Part shown: piece by piece, positions 8,316-15,980 of the stretch | How the letters are laid out: the number at the start of each line of letters is the position of its first letter | Numbering within the stretch: position 1 is the stretch's first letter | Assembly (NCBI GenBank): GCA_918244965.1 | Contig: CAKJYC010000018.1 | Coordinates: 1 to 45,104, forward strand | Length of the DNA: 45,104 nt | From: Clostridiales bacterium | Lineage (GTDB): Bacteria > Bacillota > Clostridia > Christensenellales > CAG-138 | Direction: 5' to 3' | The notes under the pieces: generated by a model | The model's input: only the letters and a program-made list of their open reading frames with translations | Databases searched by the model: none | Told to the model about the DNA's origin: nothing | Program-made: the position numbers and the translations under genes

Positions 8316-8362
8316 ATACAATAGCAGGGGAAGATCTTTCCTTCTCGTTCCGCTTTTAAAAG

Positions 8363-8382
8363 GGAGGCTGAGATCAGCCTCC
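8363..8382 (+). terminator. Hairpin downstream of dnaN
   Basis: GGAGGCTGA and TCAGCCTCC form a stem followed by TTTCCTATTAT. The tail is modest, and a second, better terminator follows. Confidence 0.55.
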
Positions 8383-8398
8383 TTTCCTATTATCTAAT

Positions 8399-8434
8399 AA
8401 AAAAAGGGATGCTCTTTTGAACATCCCTTTTTTC
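8399..8434. terminator. Bidirectional terminator between dnaN and the LRR gene
   Basis: AAAAAAAGGGATG and CATCCCTTTTTT form a stem with a 10-base loop and T-runs on both strands. It serves convergent transcripts of dnaN (+) and the LRR protein gene (-), whose stop is 11 bases away. Confidence 0.85.
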
Positions 8435-8444
8435 TTTGAATTCG

Positions 8445-9854
8445 TCAGTCGGTGAACTCGTAGTCGAGATCATAGCCGTCGTTCAGAATCGCGTCGCCGG
8501 CCAGAGAACCGTAAGGATCCTTCCGGGAGACCCGGAATTTTTTCAGCTTCGGGCACTTCGGCAGATAGTCATAATACTGCTTGAACTTCAGCGGGCAGTT
8601 GGCAAGATTGACGATCTTGAGCGTTTTGAACTGCGGGAAGTACGACAGATCGCTGATATTCGTGCTGTAGATGCGCAGATCCTGCAGCTTTTTCATCTTT
8701 GTCAGCGGCTCGACCGTTTTGATGTTCTTGTTGCTTCCGAGGTTCAGGATCACGACTTTGTTGAGATTCTGCAGCGGCGTGACGTCCGTGATATAGTTCT
8801 TATACAGGTAGAGCTCCGTCAGCTCGGTCAGCTTTGCAATCGTTTCCAGCTCCTCGTCACTGATCCGGTTGTCGCCGAGCTGCAGATATTCGAGCTTCGT
8901 CAGGTTTTCGAGCGGATCCAGATCGCTGATCTTGTTGTGGCAAAGGTTTAGCTTCTTCATATTCACAAGAGGACGGATCCATTCGATGCTCGTGATCGGG
9001 TTGCCCGCACATGTTTTGAGCTCCAGATGCTCCAGCTTTGTGAGTTTGGAAAGAGGCTCATAGGTATCGAACCAGCAGTAGTCAAGATCGAGCACCTTAA
9101 GGTCCGGACACAGCAGGACCAGCATGTTCAGCTCGTCGGCCGAGATATGGTTATAGTCCTTTTCCTTTCCGTTTATTTTCAGCGCCTTGCCGCTGATCTC
9201 CGTCGTCCCTCTCGCAATGACGGCGCCGCCGAAGGTAAACGAATCCGGAAGCGCTGTGGAAGGAGGCGTCGGCGGTTCGGTGGCGGGATCGGTCGGCGGC
9301 GGTGTAACAGGCTGCGCGGACGGCGTATCGGGGACCTCCGTCGGCGATTCTGTTTCCGTATCGGACGGAACCGGCGTTTGTACACCTGCCTCCGGCGAAG
9401 CGGGCGCAGGCTTCTCGTCGACCTTTTCCGGCCTTGTGAAACTGAAGGTTGTGACGCCCCATTCGTCGCTGCTGACCTCGCGGAGGAAGATCACGTCATA
9501 CTGATACCGGTACGTATAGTACTCGTCCTTCGCAAGCATGTGAATCTGTGCAACGTCGCGGATATATCGCTTCTGTCCGTGCGTTTCCAGCGTGACGTCG
9601 TGATCGACATCATAGGTATAATCGGTATATCCCTTCAGATCGTTCTGACAGAATGATTTGAAAAACCCGCGGACGACGGAATCCGGCACGCCCTGCTCGT
9701 CGGAAAGCTGCACGGAGGCCGAAACGGAATCCTCTTCTTTCTGATTGCAGCCGGGAAGCAGGAATGCCAGTATCACGCCGATGCCGGCGAGCAATACGAC
9801 GGTCAGCACGATCATCAGGATCAAAAACGTTTTATTGGATTGTTTTTTTTCCAT
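8445..9854 (-). CDS. Membrane-anchored leucine-rich repeat surface protein
   Basis: The 469-residue protein has a short cytoplasmic start (MEKKQSNK), one membrane helix (about residues 10-33), an extracellular domain of about 120 residues, a Pro/Thr/Glu linker (about 150-205), and then at least seven LRRs of the internalin-like 22-residue type, for example MKKLNLCHNKISDLDPLENL and VVILNLGSNKNIKTVEPL. It carries no LPXTG or second anchor. Such proteins bind partners at the cell surface, but the ligand here is unknown. ATG at 9854 follows GGAGGGG; an ATG four bases earlier is in the wrong frame. A TATAAT lies about 30 bases upstream. Confidence 0.85.
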   Translation of the reverse strand: MEKKQSNKTFLILMIVLTVVLLAGIGVILAFLLPGCNQKEEDSVSASVQLSDEQGVPDSVVRGFFKSFCQNDLKGYTDYTYDVDHDVTLETHGQKRYIRDVAQIHMLAKDEYYTYRYQYDVIFLREVSSDEWGVTTFSFTRPEKVDEKPAPASPEAGVQTPVPSDTETESPTEVPDTPSAQPVTPPPTDPATEPPTPPSTALPDSFTFGGAVIARGTTEISGKALKINGKEKDYNHISADELNMLVLLCPDLKVLDLDYCWFDTYEPLSKLTKLEHLELKTCAGNPITSIEWIRPLVNMKKLNLCHNKISDLDPLENLTKLEYLQLGDNRISDEELETIAKLTELTELYLYKNYITDVTPLQNLNKVVILNLGSNKNIKTVEPLTKMKKLQDLRIYSTNISDLSYFPQFKTLKIVNLANCPLKFKQYYDYLPKCPKLKKFRVSRKDPYGSLAGDAILNDGYDLDYEFTD

Positions 9855-9909
9855 CCATACCCCTCCTTCTGTTTTATTTATATCCATTATACCACGGAAT
9901 CCGCCGGAA

Positions 9910-9939
9910 GAAAAGAAAAAAGTCCCCGTCTGAGGGACT
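9910..9939 (-). terminator. Terminator overlapping the phosphoesterase stop codon
   Basis: AGTCCC-TCAGACG-GGGACT followed by TTTTTTCTTTTC on the minus strand. The TAG stop at 9938-9940 lies in the left arm, so the gene ends inside its own terminator. The T-run also abuts the -35 region of the LRR gene. Confidence 0.8.
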
Positions 9940-10630
9940 ACAGAATTTTTTTCGGGATAAAATCGAGATAATCGGCGGAAACGGTGTGATAGCGAACGCC
10001 GTTCGATTCGCCGTTGAAGGCGAACCGGTGCGAAGGACCGTGCAGGTGTCCGTATACGACGTCGGAAACGCCTGCCGTCTCAAACCGCAGCGCAAACGCG
10101 CTCTTCTCGCCGGTCTCGGAAAACGGCGGGTAGTGCAGCATGCCGATCGCGGGCGCGCCGTGCGGAAGCTGACCGAGCGACAGATCGAGCCGGATCAGCT
10201 CGCGTTCATAGAGCTTGCGGTCCTCGCTCTCCTTGAAATGAGAGGATTCCGGGATCGTCCAGCCGCGCGTGCCGCAGACAAACAGCTCGCCGAAGCGGAA
10301 GACGTCGTTCTGCAGCGCATACATGCACTCCGGCAATGCCGTGCGGACCTTGGTCACGCTTTGCCACCAGTAGTCGTGATTGCCGCGCAGTAGGAGCTTT
10401 TTTCCCTTCATGCCGCCGATGTATGCAAGGTCGGCGATTGCGTCGGAAAGGTACATCGCCCAGCTGATGTCGCCGGGGATCAGAACAAGATCGTCCTCGC
10501 CCACCGTATCCTGCCATGCTTCGCGAATGCGCGCTGCGTGATCCTTCCAACGCGGACCGAAAACGTCCATCACCTTATTGGGGACGGACGTACTCAGATG
10601 CAGATCTCCGATGGCATATACGTGGGGCAT
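9938..10630 (-). CDS. Calcineurin-like metallophosphoesterase
   Basis: The 230-residue cytosolic protein carries all five metal-binding motifs: IGDLHLS at residue 7, PGDISWAM, RGNHDYWW, MLHYPPF and YGHLHG. This arrangement fits the small predicted phosphohydrolases of the COG1768 type; the natural substrate is not known. It follows the zinc-ribbon gene by 20 bases and probably shares its promoter at 10977-11005. The start ATG has a weak GCGAGG ribosome site. Confidence 0.85.
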   Translation of the reverse strand: MPHVYAIGDLHLSTSVPNKVMDVFGPRWKDHAARIREAWQDTVGEDDLVLIPGDISWAMYLSDAIADLAYIGGMKGKKLLLRGNHDYWWQSVTKVRTALPECMYALQNDVFRFGELFVCGTRGWTIPESSHFKESEDRKLYERELIRLDLSLGQLPHGAPAIGMLHYPPFSETGEKSAFALRFETAGVSDVVYGHLHGPSHRFAFNGESNGVRYHTVSADYLDFIPKKIL

Positions 10631-10650
10631 GAACGCCTCGCTTTCTGTCG

Positions 10651-10944
10651 TTATTCCTCTTCTTCGTTTTCGGAGATATCCTCTTCGATCGGATCCTCTG
10701 CCTCATCGGCGCGGACTTTATCCGCAAGGACCTCCAGATTTGCCTGTCGCTTCTGCTCCTTCAGGCATTCCTCGCACAGATCGTGGCCGGGCAGCGCAGG
10801 GTTTTCGCCGCACTCGCTGCACATGATGATCTCCTCTTCCTTTTTCACCGTATGACGCTTTGAACGCTCCGCTGCGCACACACGACACATGGTTTCGTTG
10901 CCGCGAATGTAGTTTAATTCACAAATCGGGCATTTCTTAAGCAT
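10651..10944 (-). CDS. Small zinc-ribbon protein with acidic tail
   Basis: The 97-residue protein has four cysteine pairs, CPIC, CRVC, CSEC and CEEC, spaced as two zinc ribbons, followed by a basic/charged middle and a C terminus of almost only Glu and Asp (ending in ENEEEE). It is not a family I can name. Start ATG at 10944 (MLKKCPIC) follows AAGAGGTGAG; nine further codons upstream are open but unlikely. A strong promoter is directly upstream and the phosphoesterase gene follows. Confidence 0.75.
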   Translation of the reverse strand: MLKKCPICELNYIRGNETMCRVCAAERSKRHTVKKEEEIIMCSECGENPALPGHDLCEECLKEQKRQANLEVLADKVRADEAEDPIEEDISENEEEE

Positions 10945-10976
10945 GATGCTCACCTCTTCACTGGATTTCACAGCAT

Positions 10977-11005
10977 AGTATGCAAAGGAACACGGGTTCT
11001 GTCAA
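10977..11005 (-). promoter_or_regulatory. Promoter of zinc-ribbon/phosphoesterase genes
   Basis: TTGACA (11000-11005), a 17-base spacer and CATACT (10977-10982) on the minus strand, with a leader of about 30 bases. Confidence 0.65.
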
Positions 11006-11014
11006 GCCCTTTTT

Positions 11015-11638
11015 TTATTCTTCCGTCGTTTCTTTCCGGATATCCGTGCAATCGCGGACGATCTGACCGATCCGAGCGGTAAGCTCCGTCTTGCCTTCGC
11101 CCGTTTCGGAGGAGAACGGGATCGCAAACGGCGGCGCGCCGAGCTGCTTTGCACGCAGGTTTGCGTCGACCTTGCGCTTTGATTTTGCGATCTTGTCCGA
11201 CTTGGTCGCAACGAGCGTGTACGGGATGCCGTAATAGATCAGATAACGGAACATCTGCAAATCATCCTGCGTCGGCTCGTGGCGGATGTCGATCAGCATC
11301 AGAAGATGCTTGACCCTGCCGCTCGAAAGATAGCGCTCTAAAAGCTCGCCCCAGCTTTTCTGTTCCGCCTTCGAAGCCTTCGCAAAGCCGTAGCCCGGCA
11401 GGTCGACAAGGTAGAACGCGCGGTTGAGCAGGAAAAAGTTGACCAGCCGCGTCTTGCCCGGCGTTGCGGACGTTCTGCACAGCTTCTGATTGCCGCAGAT
11501 GCGGTTGATCAGGCTGGATTTTCCGATATTGGACTTTCCGACGATCGCGATTTCGCACGGAAGCGGCGCGGGATAGCGTCCCTCGACGCCCGCGCTGGTG
11601 ACAAATTCCGACTGTCTGATGCAAAACTGTTCTTCCAT
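11015..11638 (-). CDS. engB: Ribosome biogenesis GTPase EngB (YsxC/YihA)
   Basis: The 207-residue GTPase is needed for 50S ribosomal subunit assembly. It shows the G1 loop GKSNIGKSS, the switch region TSATPGKTRLVNFF, G3 DLPGYGFAKAS, G4 ATKSDK and G5 SSETGEGK. The length is normal. The start ATG at 11638 (MEEQFCIRQSEF) has no Shine-Dalgarno sequence; instead a TATACT box ends 7 bases before it, so the mRNA is probably leaderless. An in-frame TTG 12 codons upstream overlaps the predicted -35 element and is less likely to be the start. Confidence 0.93.
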   Translation of the reverse strand: MEEQFCIRQSEFVTSAGVEGRYPAPLPCEIAIVGKSNIGKSSLINRICGNQKLCRTSATPGKTRLVNFFLLNRAFYLVDLPGYGFAKASKAEQKSWGELLERYLSSGRVKHLLMLIDIRHEPTQDDLQMFRYLIYYGIPYTLVATKSDKIAKSKRKVDANLRAKQLGAPPFAIPFSSETGEGKTELTARIGQIVRDCTDIRKETTEE

Positions 11639-11645
11639 GTCAAAA

Positions 11646-11674
11646 AGTATAGCGTGAAAATTCACATTTCGCAA
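11646..11674 (-). promoter_or_regulatory. Promoter giving a leaderless engB mRNA
   Basis: TTGCGA (11669-11674), 17-base spacer, TATACT (11646-11651) on the minus strand. Only 7 bases separate the -10 box from the engB ATG, the normal distance to a transcription start. Confidence 0.65.
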
Positions 11675-11715
11675 TAGATTCGTTTACACTTTCTTCATCC
11701 CATCGGGAAAATACC

Positions 11716-11736
11716 ATGGTACAATTATGGTACAAG
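11716..11736 (+). promoter_or_regulatory. Possible promoter of the mreB-like gene with doubled ATGGTACAA
   Basis: TGGTACAAT is a TGn-extended -10 element, and the same ATGGTACAA unit is repeated 11 bases later as ATGGTACAAG. Either could be the -10, or the pair could be a protein-binding site. No good -35 is visible. Confidence 0.4.
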
Positions 11737-11770
11737 TAAACGATGCCGTGATAGCGGCGAAAGGACAACT

Positions 11771-12808
11771 ATGGGACTGTTTCATTCCTCGGATATAGGA
11801 CTGGATCTCGGCACGAGCAACGTGCTCGCGTATGTGCGCGGCAAGGGCATCGTGCTGCGTGAGCCGAACATCGCTGCGCTGGAGCGCAAAACGGGAAAGC
11901 TCGTCGCGATCGGGCAGGAGGCGAAGGATCTTGTGGGCAGAGCGCCGGACAATCTGATGATCGTGCGGCCCATGCAGGACGGCGTCGTTGCGAACTTCGA
12001 CGCGACGGAGCGCATGCTGACGCTGTTCTTCAACCGGCTCGTCGGCAGCCGCATCTTCTTCAAGCCGCGTGCGGTCGTCGCGGTTCCGTCGATGGCGACC
12101 GAGGTGGAAAAGCGCGCGGTCATCGAAACGACCGAGGGCGCTGGCGCGCGCTACACGTTTCTGATCGAGGAGCCGGTGGCGGCGGCGATCGGCGCAGGGC
12201 TCGACATCAACGAGCCGAAGGCGAACATCGTTTTGGACATCGGCGCGGGCACCTGCGATATGGTCGTCACCTCGATGGGCAAGGCGGTGCGGCACGATTC
12301 GCTGCGCGTCGGCGGAGACAAGTTTGACGCCGCGATCGTTCGGTACCTGAAACGGCAGCACGGCGTCGTGATCGGCGTCGGCGCGGCGGAGGAGCTGAAG
12401 ATCGCGTACGCCTCGGCGTTCCCCAGAAAGGATGAGCTCAAGATGGAGGTGCGCGGCCGTTCGCTCGGCGGCGGGCTTCCGATCTCGATGGAGCTTGGCA
12501 GTAACGAGCTGACGTTTGCGCTCGCGGAGCCGCTTTTGTCGATTGCGGAGGCGCTGAAGGATACGCTCGAACAGACGCCGCCGGAGCTTGCCGGCGACAT
12601 CGCCGCGCGCGGGATCTGCCTTACGGGAGGAGGCGCGCAGCTGTTCGGGCTGGATCAGTACATTGCGGAGCAGATCGGCGTGCCGTGCTACGTCGCGGAG
12701 GATCCGGTCGCGTGCGTCGCGATCGGCTGCGGCAAGGTGCTGGAGGAGCCGAAGAAATACGAAAGCGTGCTGTACGACTATCGCCGCGGCGATTACTACG
12801 AGGATTGA
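11771..12808 (+). CDS. MreB-like actin homologue (rod-shape determining protein)
   Basis: The 345-residue protein belongs to the actin/HSP70 ATPase fold of MreB/Mbl: IGLDLGTSNVLAYVRGKGIV at the N terminus (phosphate 1), VLDIGAGTCDMVV (phosphate 2), GGDKFDAAIVRYL, and CLTGGGAQLFGLDQYI (adenosine motif). MreB-type filaments guide side-wall synthesis. No mreC or mreD is adjacent, so this is an orphan paralogue such as Mbl or MreBH rather than the main mreBCD copy. ATG at 11771 follows GCGAAAGGA. The WYL regulator gene follows after 12 bases and is probably cotranscribed. Confidence 0.88.
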   Translation: MGLFHSSDIGLDLGTSNVLAYVRGKGIVLREPNIAALERKTGKLVAIGQEAKDLVGRAPDNLMIVRPMQDGVVANFDATERMLTLFFNRLVGSRIFFKPRAVVAVPSMATEVEKRAVIETTEGAGARYTFLIEEPVAAAIGAGLDINEPKANIVLDIGAGTCDMVVTSMGKAVRHDSLRVGGDKFDAAIVRYLKRQHGVVIGVGAAEELKIAYASAFPRKDELKMEVRGRSLGGGLPISMELGSNELTFALAEPLLSIAEALKDTLEQTPPELAGDIAARGICLTGGGAQLFGLDQYIAEQIGVPCYVAEDPVACVAIGCGKVLEEPKKYESVLYDYRRGDYYED

Positions 12809-12820
12809 GGGTGAGCAAAG

Positions 12821-13789
12821 ATGACGGAAACAAAAGGAAAAAAAGCGCTGTCGCTGTGCATTCTGCGGGTGCTGGAGCAGCATGCCGAGAAGAGAGATCC
12901 GCTGTCGACGCGCCGCATCATTGAGTACCTCAAGGAGGATTTCGGCATGATCGCCGAGCGCAAGGCGGTCGGCCGGAACCTGATCCTGCTGCAGGAGATG
13001 GGCTTCCCGCTTTCCTCCTATCAGGACAACGGCAAGGGCTACTATCTGCGCACGGATGCGGAGTCCGTCGTGCACGAGCACGATCCCGCCGCGCTGGACG
13101 CGTTTTTGCGCGCGCCGAGATCCGAGCGCAGCGAGCGCGAGATCGCAAGACTGCAGGACGCCGTGCCGATCTACGTTTCCGACGCGGAGCGGCGCACACA
13201 GCCGGAAAAGGTGCTGGAGACGCTTGATCTCCTAAAGGAAGCGATCGAACGGAAGTGTACGGTCAGCTTTATGTACACGGTCGTGCGTGCGGACGGAACG
13301 AAGGCGCCGCAGCGCGAGACGCCGTTCGTCGTGTCGCCGTATGCGCTCTTTCTGGCCGAGGGCTACTATTACGTGATCGTTTCCATATCCGGGTACGGAA
13401 GACTGCTGCATTATCGCTGCGATCTGATGGACGCTGTGAAGCTGACGGAGCAGCCGATCCGCGAGGCGGAAACGCTGGTCGAGTGCACCGATGGTCTGGA
13501 CGTCGCGGCGTACGTGAATCGTACGATCTATCACACCGACGTCCGCGAGACGCATACCGTGCTGTGCGCAGGACACCTGACCGGCGATCTTCTGGATACG
13601 TTCGGCGACGCGGTCCGCATGCGCCCGGAGGGCGAGACGGTGCGCGCCGAGATCGACGCGCCGTGGGAGACAGTGCACCGGTTTCTGTCCGACAATCTCA
13701 AGCACACGACGCTGCTTGCGCCGGCATGGCGGCGGGCGCAGATCCGCGAGGAGCTGCTCTCTGCGCTTTCCACCTACCCGCAAGGCTGA
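12821..13789 (+). CDS. WYL-domain transcriptional regulator
   Basis: The 322-residue protein has an N-terminal winged helix (residues about 10-70, STRRIIEYLKEDFGMIAERK then VGRNLILLQEMGF), followed by a WYL domain (about 140-215) with RETPFVVSPYALFLAEGYYY and the conserved arginine-like stretch LLHYRCDLMD, and a C-terminal WCX extension. WYL regulators sense ligands such as nucleic acid pieces or nucleotides and control transcription. The partner genes are not known; position suggests the mreB-like gene before it or the wall hydrolase after it. Confidence 0.85.
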   Translation: MTETKGKKALSLCILRVLEQHAEKRDPLSTRRIIEYLKEDFGMIAERKAVGRNLILLQEMGFPLSSYQDNGKGYYLRTDAESVVHEHDPAALDAFLRAPRSERSEREIARLQDAVPIYVSDAERRTQPEKVLETLDLLKEAIERKCTVSFMYTVVRADGTKAPQRETPFVVSPYALFLAEGYYYVIVSISGYGRLLHYRCDLMDAVKLTEQPIREAETLVECTDGLDVAAYVNRTIYHTDVRETHTVLCAGHLTGDLLDTFGDAVRMRPEGETVRAEIDAPWETVHRFLSDNLKHTTLLAPAWRRAQIREELLSALSTYPQG

Positions 13790-13827
13790 TTTATTCAGGA
13801 TTTATACGCATTTATGACACATTTATA
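13790..13827 (+). promoter_or_regulatory. Four helically phased TTTATN repeats before the wall hydrolase
   Basis: TTTATT (13790), TTTATA (13801), TTTATG (13811) and TTTATA (13822) start 11, 10 and 11 bases apart. Direct hexamers with one-turn spacing are how OmpR/PhoB-family response regulators bind, and TTTATA fits the TT(A/T/C)A(C/T)A hexamer of Bacillus PhoP. A TATGAG lies about 10 bases downstream as a possible -10. The identity of the regulator is inferred only. Confidence 0.5.
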
Positions 13828-13854
13828 TGGTATCGTATGAGATGGTGACAGCGT

Positions 13855-15624
13855 ATGGAGCAACAGGAAAAAACATCCTCCAGGGTCCTTTTTGAGAGCC
13901 TGCGGGAACAATTCAAAAACATCGTGCCGAAAAAGGCGACGCGTGTGCTGATCGCGGTCGTTGCGGTCGTCCTTCTGCTGGGCCTGATCGTCGGGATCGT
14001 GTGCGGCAGCATTGCGATCGCCCGATGCGGAACGCATGCGCCGGAGCCCGCCGCGCAGGCGGAGCCCGTCATGCAGGTGCAGACGGAAGCGCCGAAGCCC
14101 GCCGTGCCGCAGCCGGGACTGCCGAACGATACGGTCGTGCTGAACAGGCCGACGTCCGTGCCCGCAACCGAGCCGCCGACGCCTGCGCCCGAAACGCCGG
14201 CGCCCGAAACGCCCGCGCCCGCATCCGATCAGCCTGCGGAGGTCTCGAATTACCTGAACGGCCGCGTGCTGAAGAAGGGCGACACGGACGAGCTGATCCT
14301 GACCGTGCAGCAGTCGCTGATGGACCTTGGTTATATGGACTCCGACGAACCGACCGATTACTTCGGCAGCCATACGGAGGAGGCGCTGACGAGCTTTCAG
14401 CGGCACAACGACCTCATTCCGGACGGCGTGCTGGGCGAGCAGACCTACGCGCTGCTGATCGGCGGACAGGCGCGCGAATACGTCATGCAGGAGGGCGATC
14501 AGGGGGACGACGTCAAGGAGGTACAGGACCGCCTCTATGAGCTCGGCTTCCTCGACAAATCCAGCCGCACGGCGACGTTCGGCGAAAAGACGGCGGCGGC
14601 CGTGCGCGCATTCCAGAGCGCAAACAAGCTGAAGGTCGACGGCAGGGTCGGCGCAAAGACGCTGAACGCGCTGTATTCGAGCGACGTCGTCGGCAACTAC
14701 TATAAATCCGGCGACAGCGACGAGAGCATCGTCGCGTTCCAGAAGAAGCTCGTGAAGCTCGGCTATCTTTCGAGCGACTACGAATGCAAGGGCAAGATGG
14801 ACGGAAAGACCGTCTCCGCCATCAAGACGTTCCAGGAGGCGAACGGCCTTGTGCGAGACGGGTGCCTGGGCCCTGCGACGATGGAGCAGCTGAACTCGAA
14901 GGACGCCGTGGCATATGCGATGCGGCTCGGCATGAGCGGCTCGGACGTCAAGAAGGCGCAGCAGCGGCTGCATAAGCTCGGCTATATCCGTTCCAGTCAG
15001 ATCACCGGCTATTACGGCGAATCGACCGAGGAGGCCGTCAAGGTCTTCCAGAAGCGCAACAGTCTTTCCCAGAACGGCGAGATCAATGCCAAGACGCTTG
15101 AAAAGCTGAACAGCGACAGCGCGAAAGCGGCGCAGAAGGCAGCGACGCCCAAGCCCACCAAGACGCCGAAGCCGAACGGCAAGGCCACGGCGACGCCGAA
15201 GCCATCCGGCAGCAGTTCGCCGTCCAAGGCGAAGGGCGTCGAAAAGCTGATCAAGATCGCGGAGGGCAAGCTCGGCTGCAAGTACGTGCGCGGCGCGAAG
15301 GGCCCGAACACGTTCGACTGCTCCGGCTTCGTCTACTGGTGTCTCAATCAGGCGGGCGTCAAACAGAGCTACATGACCAGCATCGTCTGGCGCACCTGCT
15401 CGAAGTACAAGCGCATCAACTCGATGGACAGCCTGAAGCGCGGCGACATCCTCGTGTTCAAGGGCGAATCCATGGCCACCGGCCACGTCGGGATCTACCT
15501 CGGCGACGGCAAGATGATCGACGCCTCGTCCTCGCGCGGGCAGGTCCGCATCACCGAGAACAACATCCTGAAGAGCAAGTACTGGCAGAGCCACTTCCTG
15601 ATGGCCTACCGCATCTGGGACTGA
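13855..15624 (+). CDS. Cell-wall hydrolase: four peptidoglycan-binding repeats plus NlpC/P60
   Basis: The 589-residue protein has a cytoplasmic start, a membrane helix (about 29-58), a Pro/Thr/Ala linker (60-128), four PG_binding_1 repeats of about 65 residues (about 136-202, 210-276, 283-348, 355-420), a Lys/Pro/Thr linker and an NlpC/P60 domain (463-589). The catalytic Cys489 in FDCSGFVYW and His544 in GHVGIYLGDG are present, so it should be an active endopeptidase on stem peptides outside the cell. Its start has only a weak GGTGAC ribosome site. Phased repeats upstream suggest control by a response regulator. Confidence 0.93.
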   Translation: MEQQEKTSSRVLFESLREQFKNIVPKKATRVLIAVVAVVLLLGLIVGIVCGSIAIARCGTHAPEPAAQAEPVMQVQTEAPKPAVPQPGLPNDTVVLNRPTSVPATEPPTPAPETPAPETPAPASDQPAEVSNYLNGRVLKKGDTDELILTVQQSLMDLGYMDSDEPTDYFGSHTEEALTSFQRHNDLIPDGVLGEQTYALLIGGQAREYVMQEGDQGDDVKEVQDRLYELGFLDKSSRTATFGEKTAAAVRAFQSANKLKVDGRVGAKTLNALYSSDVVGNYYKSGDSDESIVAFQKKLVKLGYLSSDYECKGKMDGKTVSAIKTFQEANGLVRDGCLGPATMEQLNSKDAVAYAMRLGMSGSDVKKAQQRLHKLGYIRSSQITGYYGESTEEAVKVFQKRNSLSQNGEINAKTLEKLNSDSAKAAQKAATPKPTKTPKPNGKATATPKPSGSSSPSKAKGVEKLIKIAEGKLGCKYVRGAKGPNTFDCSGFVYWCLNQAGVKQSYMTSIVWRTCSKYKRINSMDSLKRGDILVFKGESMATGHVGIYLGDGKMIDASSSRGQVRITENNILKSKYWQSHFLMAYRIWD

Positions 15625-15676
15625 GAAACGGAATATAAAACAGAAGAGGCTGTTCATCCGCCCGCCGGAACAGCGG

Positions 15677-15752
15677 TGCGGGAAGGTACGACCTTCCCCT
15701 ACGGGTCCGTTGGCATGTTTATTGACGGGAGGCCGGGGTCGGCCTCCCCTAC
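15677..15752. repeat. Two intergenic hairpins each followed by CCCCTAC
   Basis: GGGAAGGT-ACG-ACCTTCCC (15680-15698) and GGGAGGCCG-GGGT-CGGCCTCCC (15727-15748) are perfect stems, and both continue into CTAC. They look like units of one dispersed intergenic palindrome family rather than terminators of the hydrolase gene. Genome-wide copies would settle it. Confidence 0.5.
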
Positions 15753-15814
15753 AACACCGGAACGGGGAGAATGAATACTGAAGACTGAAAACTTAAAACT
15801 GAAGAATAAAGGTG

Positions 15815-15839
15815 GATTTTCCGTACGGAAAATCTTCTT
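15815..15839 (+). terminator. Palindromic terminator
   Basis: GATTTTCCGT pairs perfectly with ACGGAAAATC (15815-15834) and is followed by TTCTTTTAT. It lies 190 bases after the hydrolase stop. Confidence 0.55.
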
Positions 15840-15842
15840 TTA

Positions 15843-15926
15843 TAACGGCTGCGCCGTCCATTCATGCGTCGCAAGGCGCAATTCATGTCCTTTGGACAAT
15901 TCACGGAGCGAAGCGAGAATTCATCG
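15843..15926. repeat. Short array of mini-hairpins joined by AATTCATG
   Basis: Small stems with 3-4 base loops alternate with an 8-base joint: ACGGC-TGC-GCCGT, CATTCATG, GCGTC-GCAA-GGCGC, AATTCATG, GTCC-TTT-GGAC, AATTCACG, a GAGCGAAGCGAG stretch, AATTCATC. The same pattern forms a longer array at 25104-25293. The stem sequences differ but the joints are conserved. Confidence 0.7.
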
Positions 15927-15927
15927 A

Positions 15928-15970
15928 GAGGGTGTTAAGAAACCGTTTTGTGTTTCTTAACACCCTCTTT
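15928..15970. terminator. 15-bp perfect-stem terminator
   Basis: GAGGGTGTTAAGAAA (15928-15942) pairs over its full length with TTTCTTAACACCCTC (15953-15967) around a 10-base loop. It sits 13 bases past the stop of the minus-strand phosphoesterase gene and can end transcription from either side, though the T-tails are short. Confidence 0.7.
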
Positions 15971-15980
15971 GGTATGCGGA

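Noticed and set aside
11681..11742. CGTTTAC ... GTAAACG inverted pair around the engB/mreB-like gap
   Set aside because: The arms are 7 bases long and more than 50 bases apart, within what chance can give.
13795..15657. 620-codon open frame opposite the wall hydrolase
   Set aside because: It is antisense to clear PG-binding and NlpC/P60 domains, and its composition (Arg, Leu, Asp repeats) is typical of a shadow frame.
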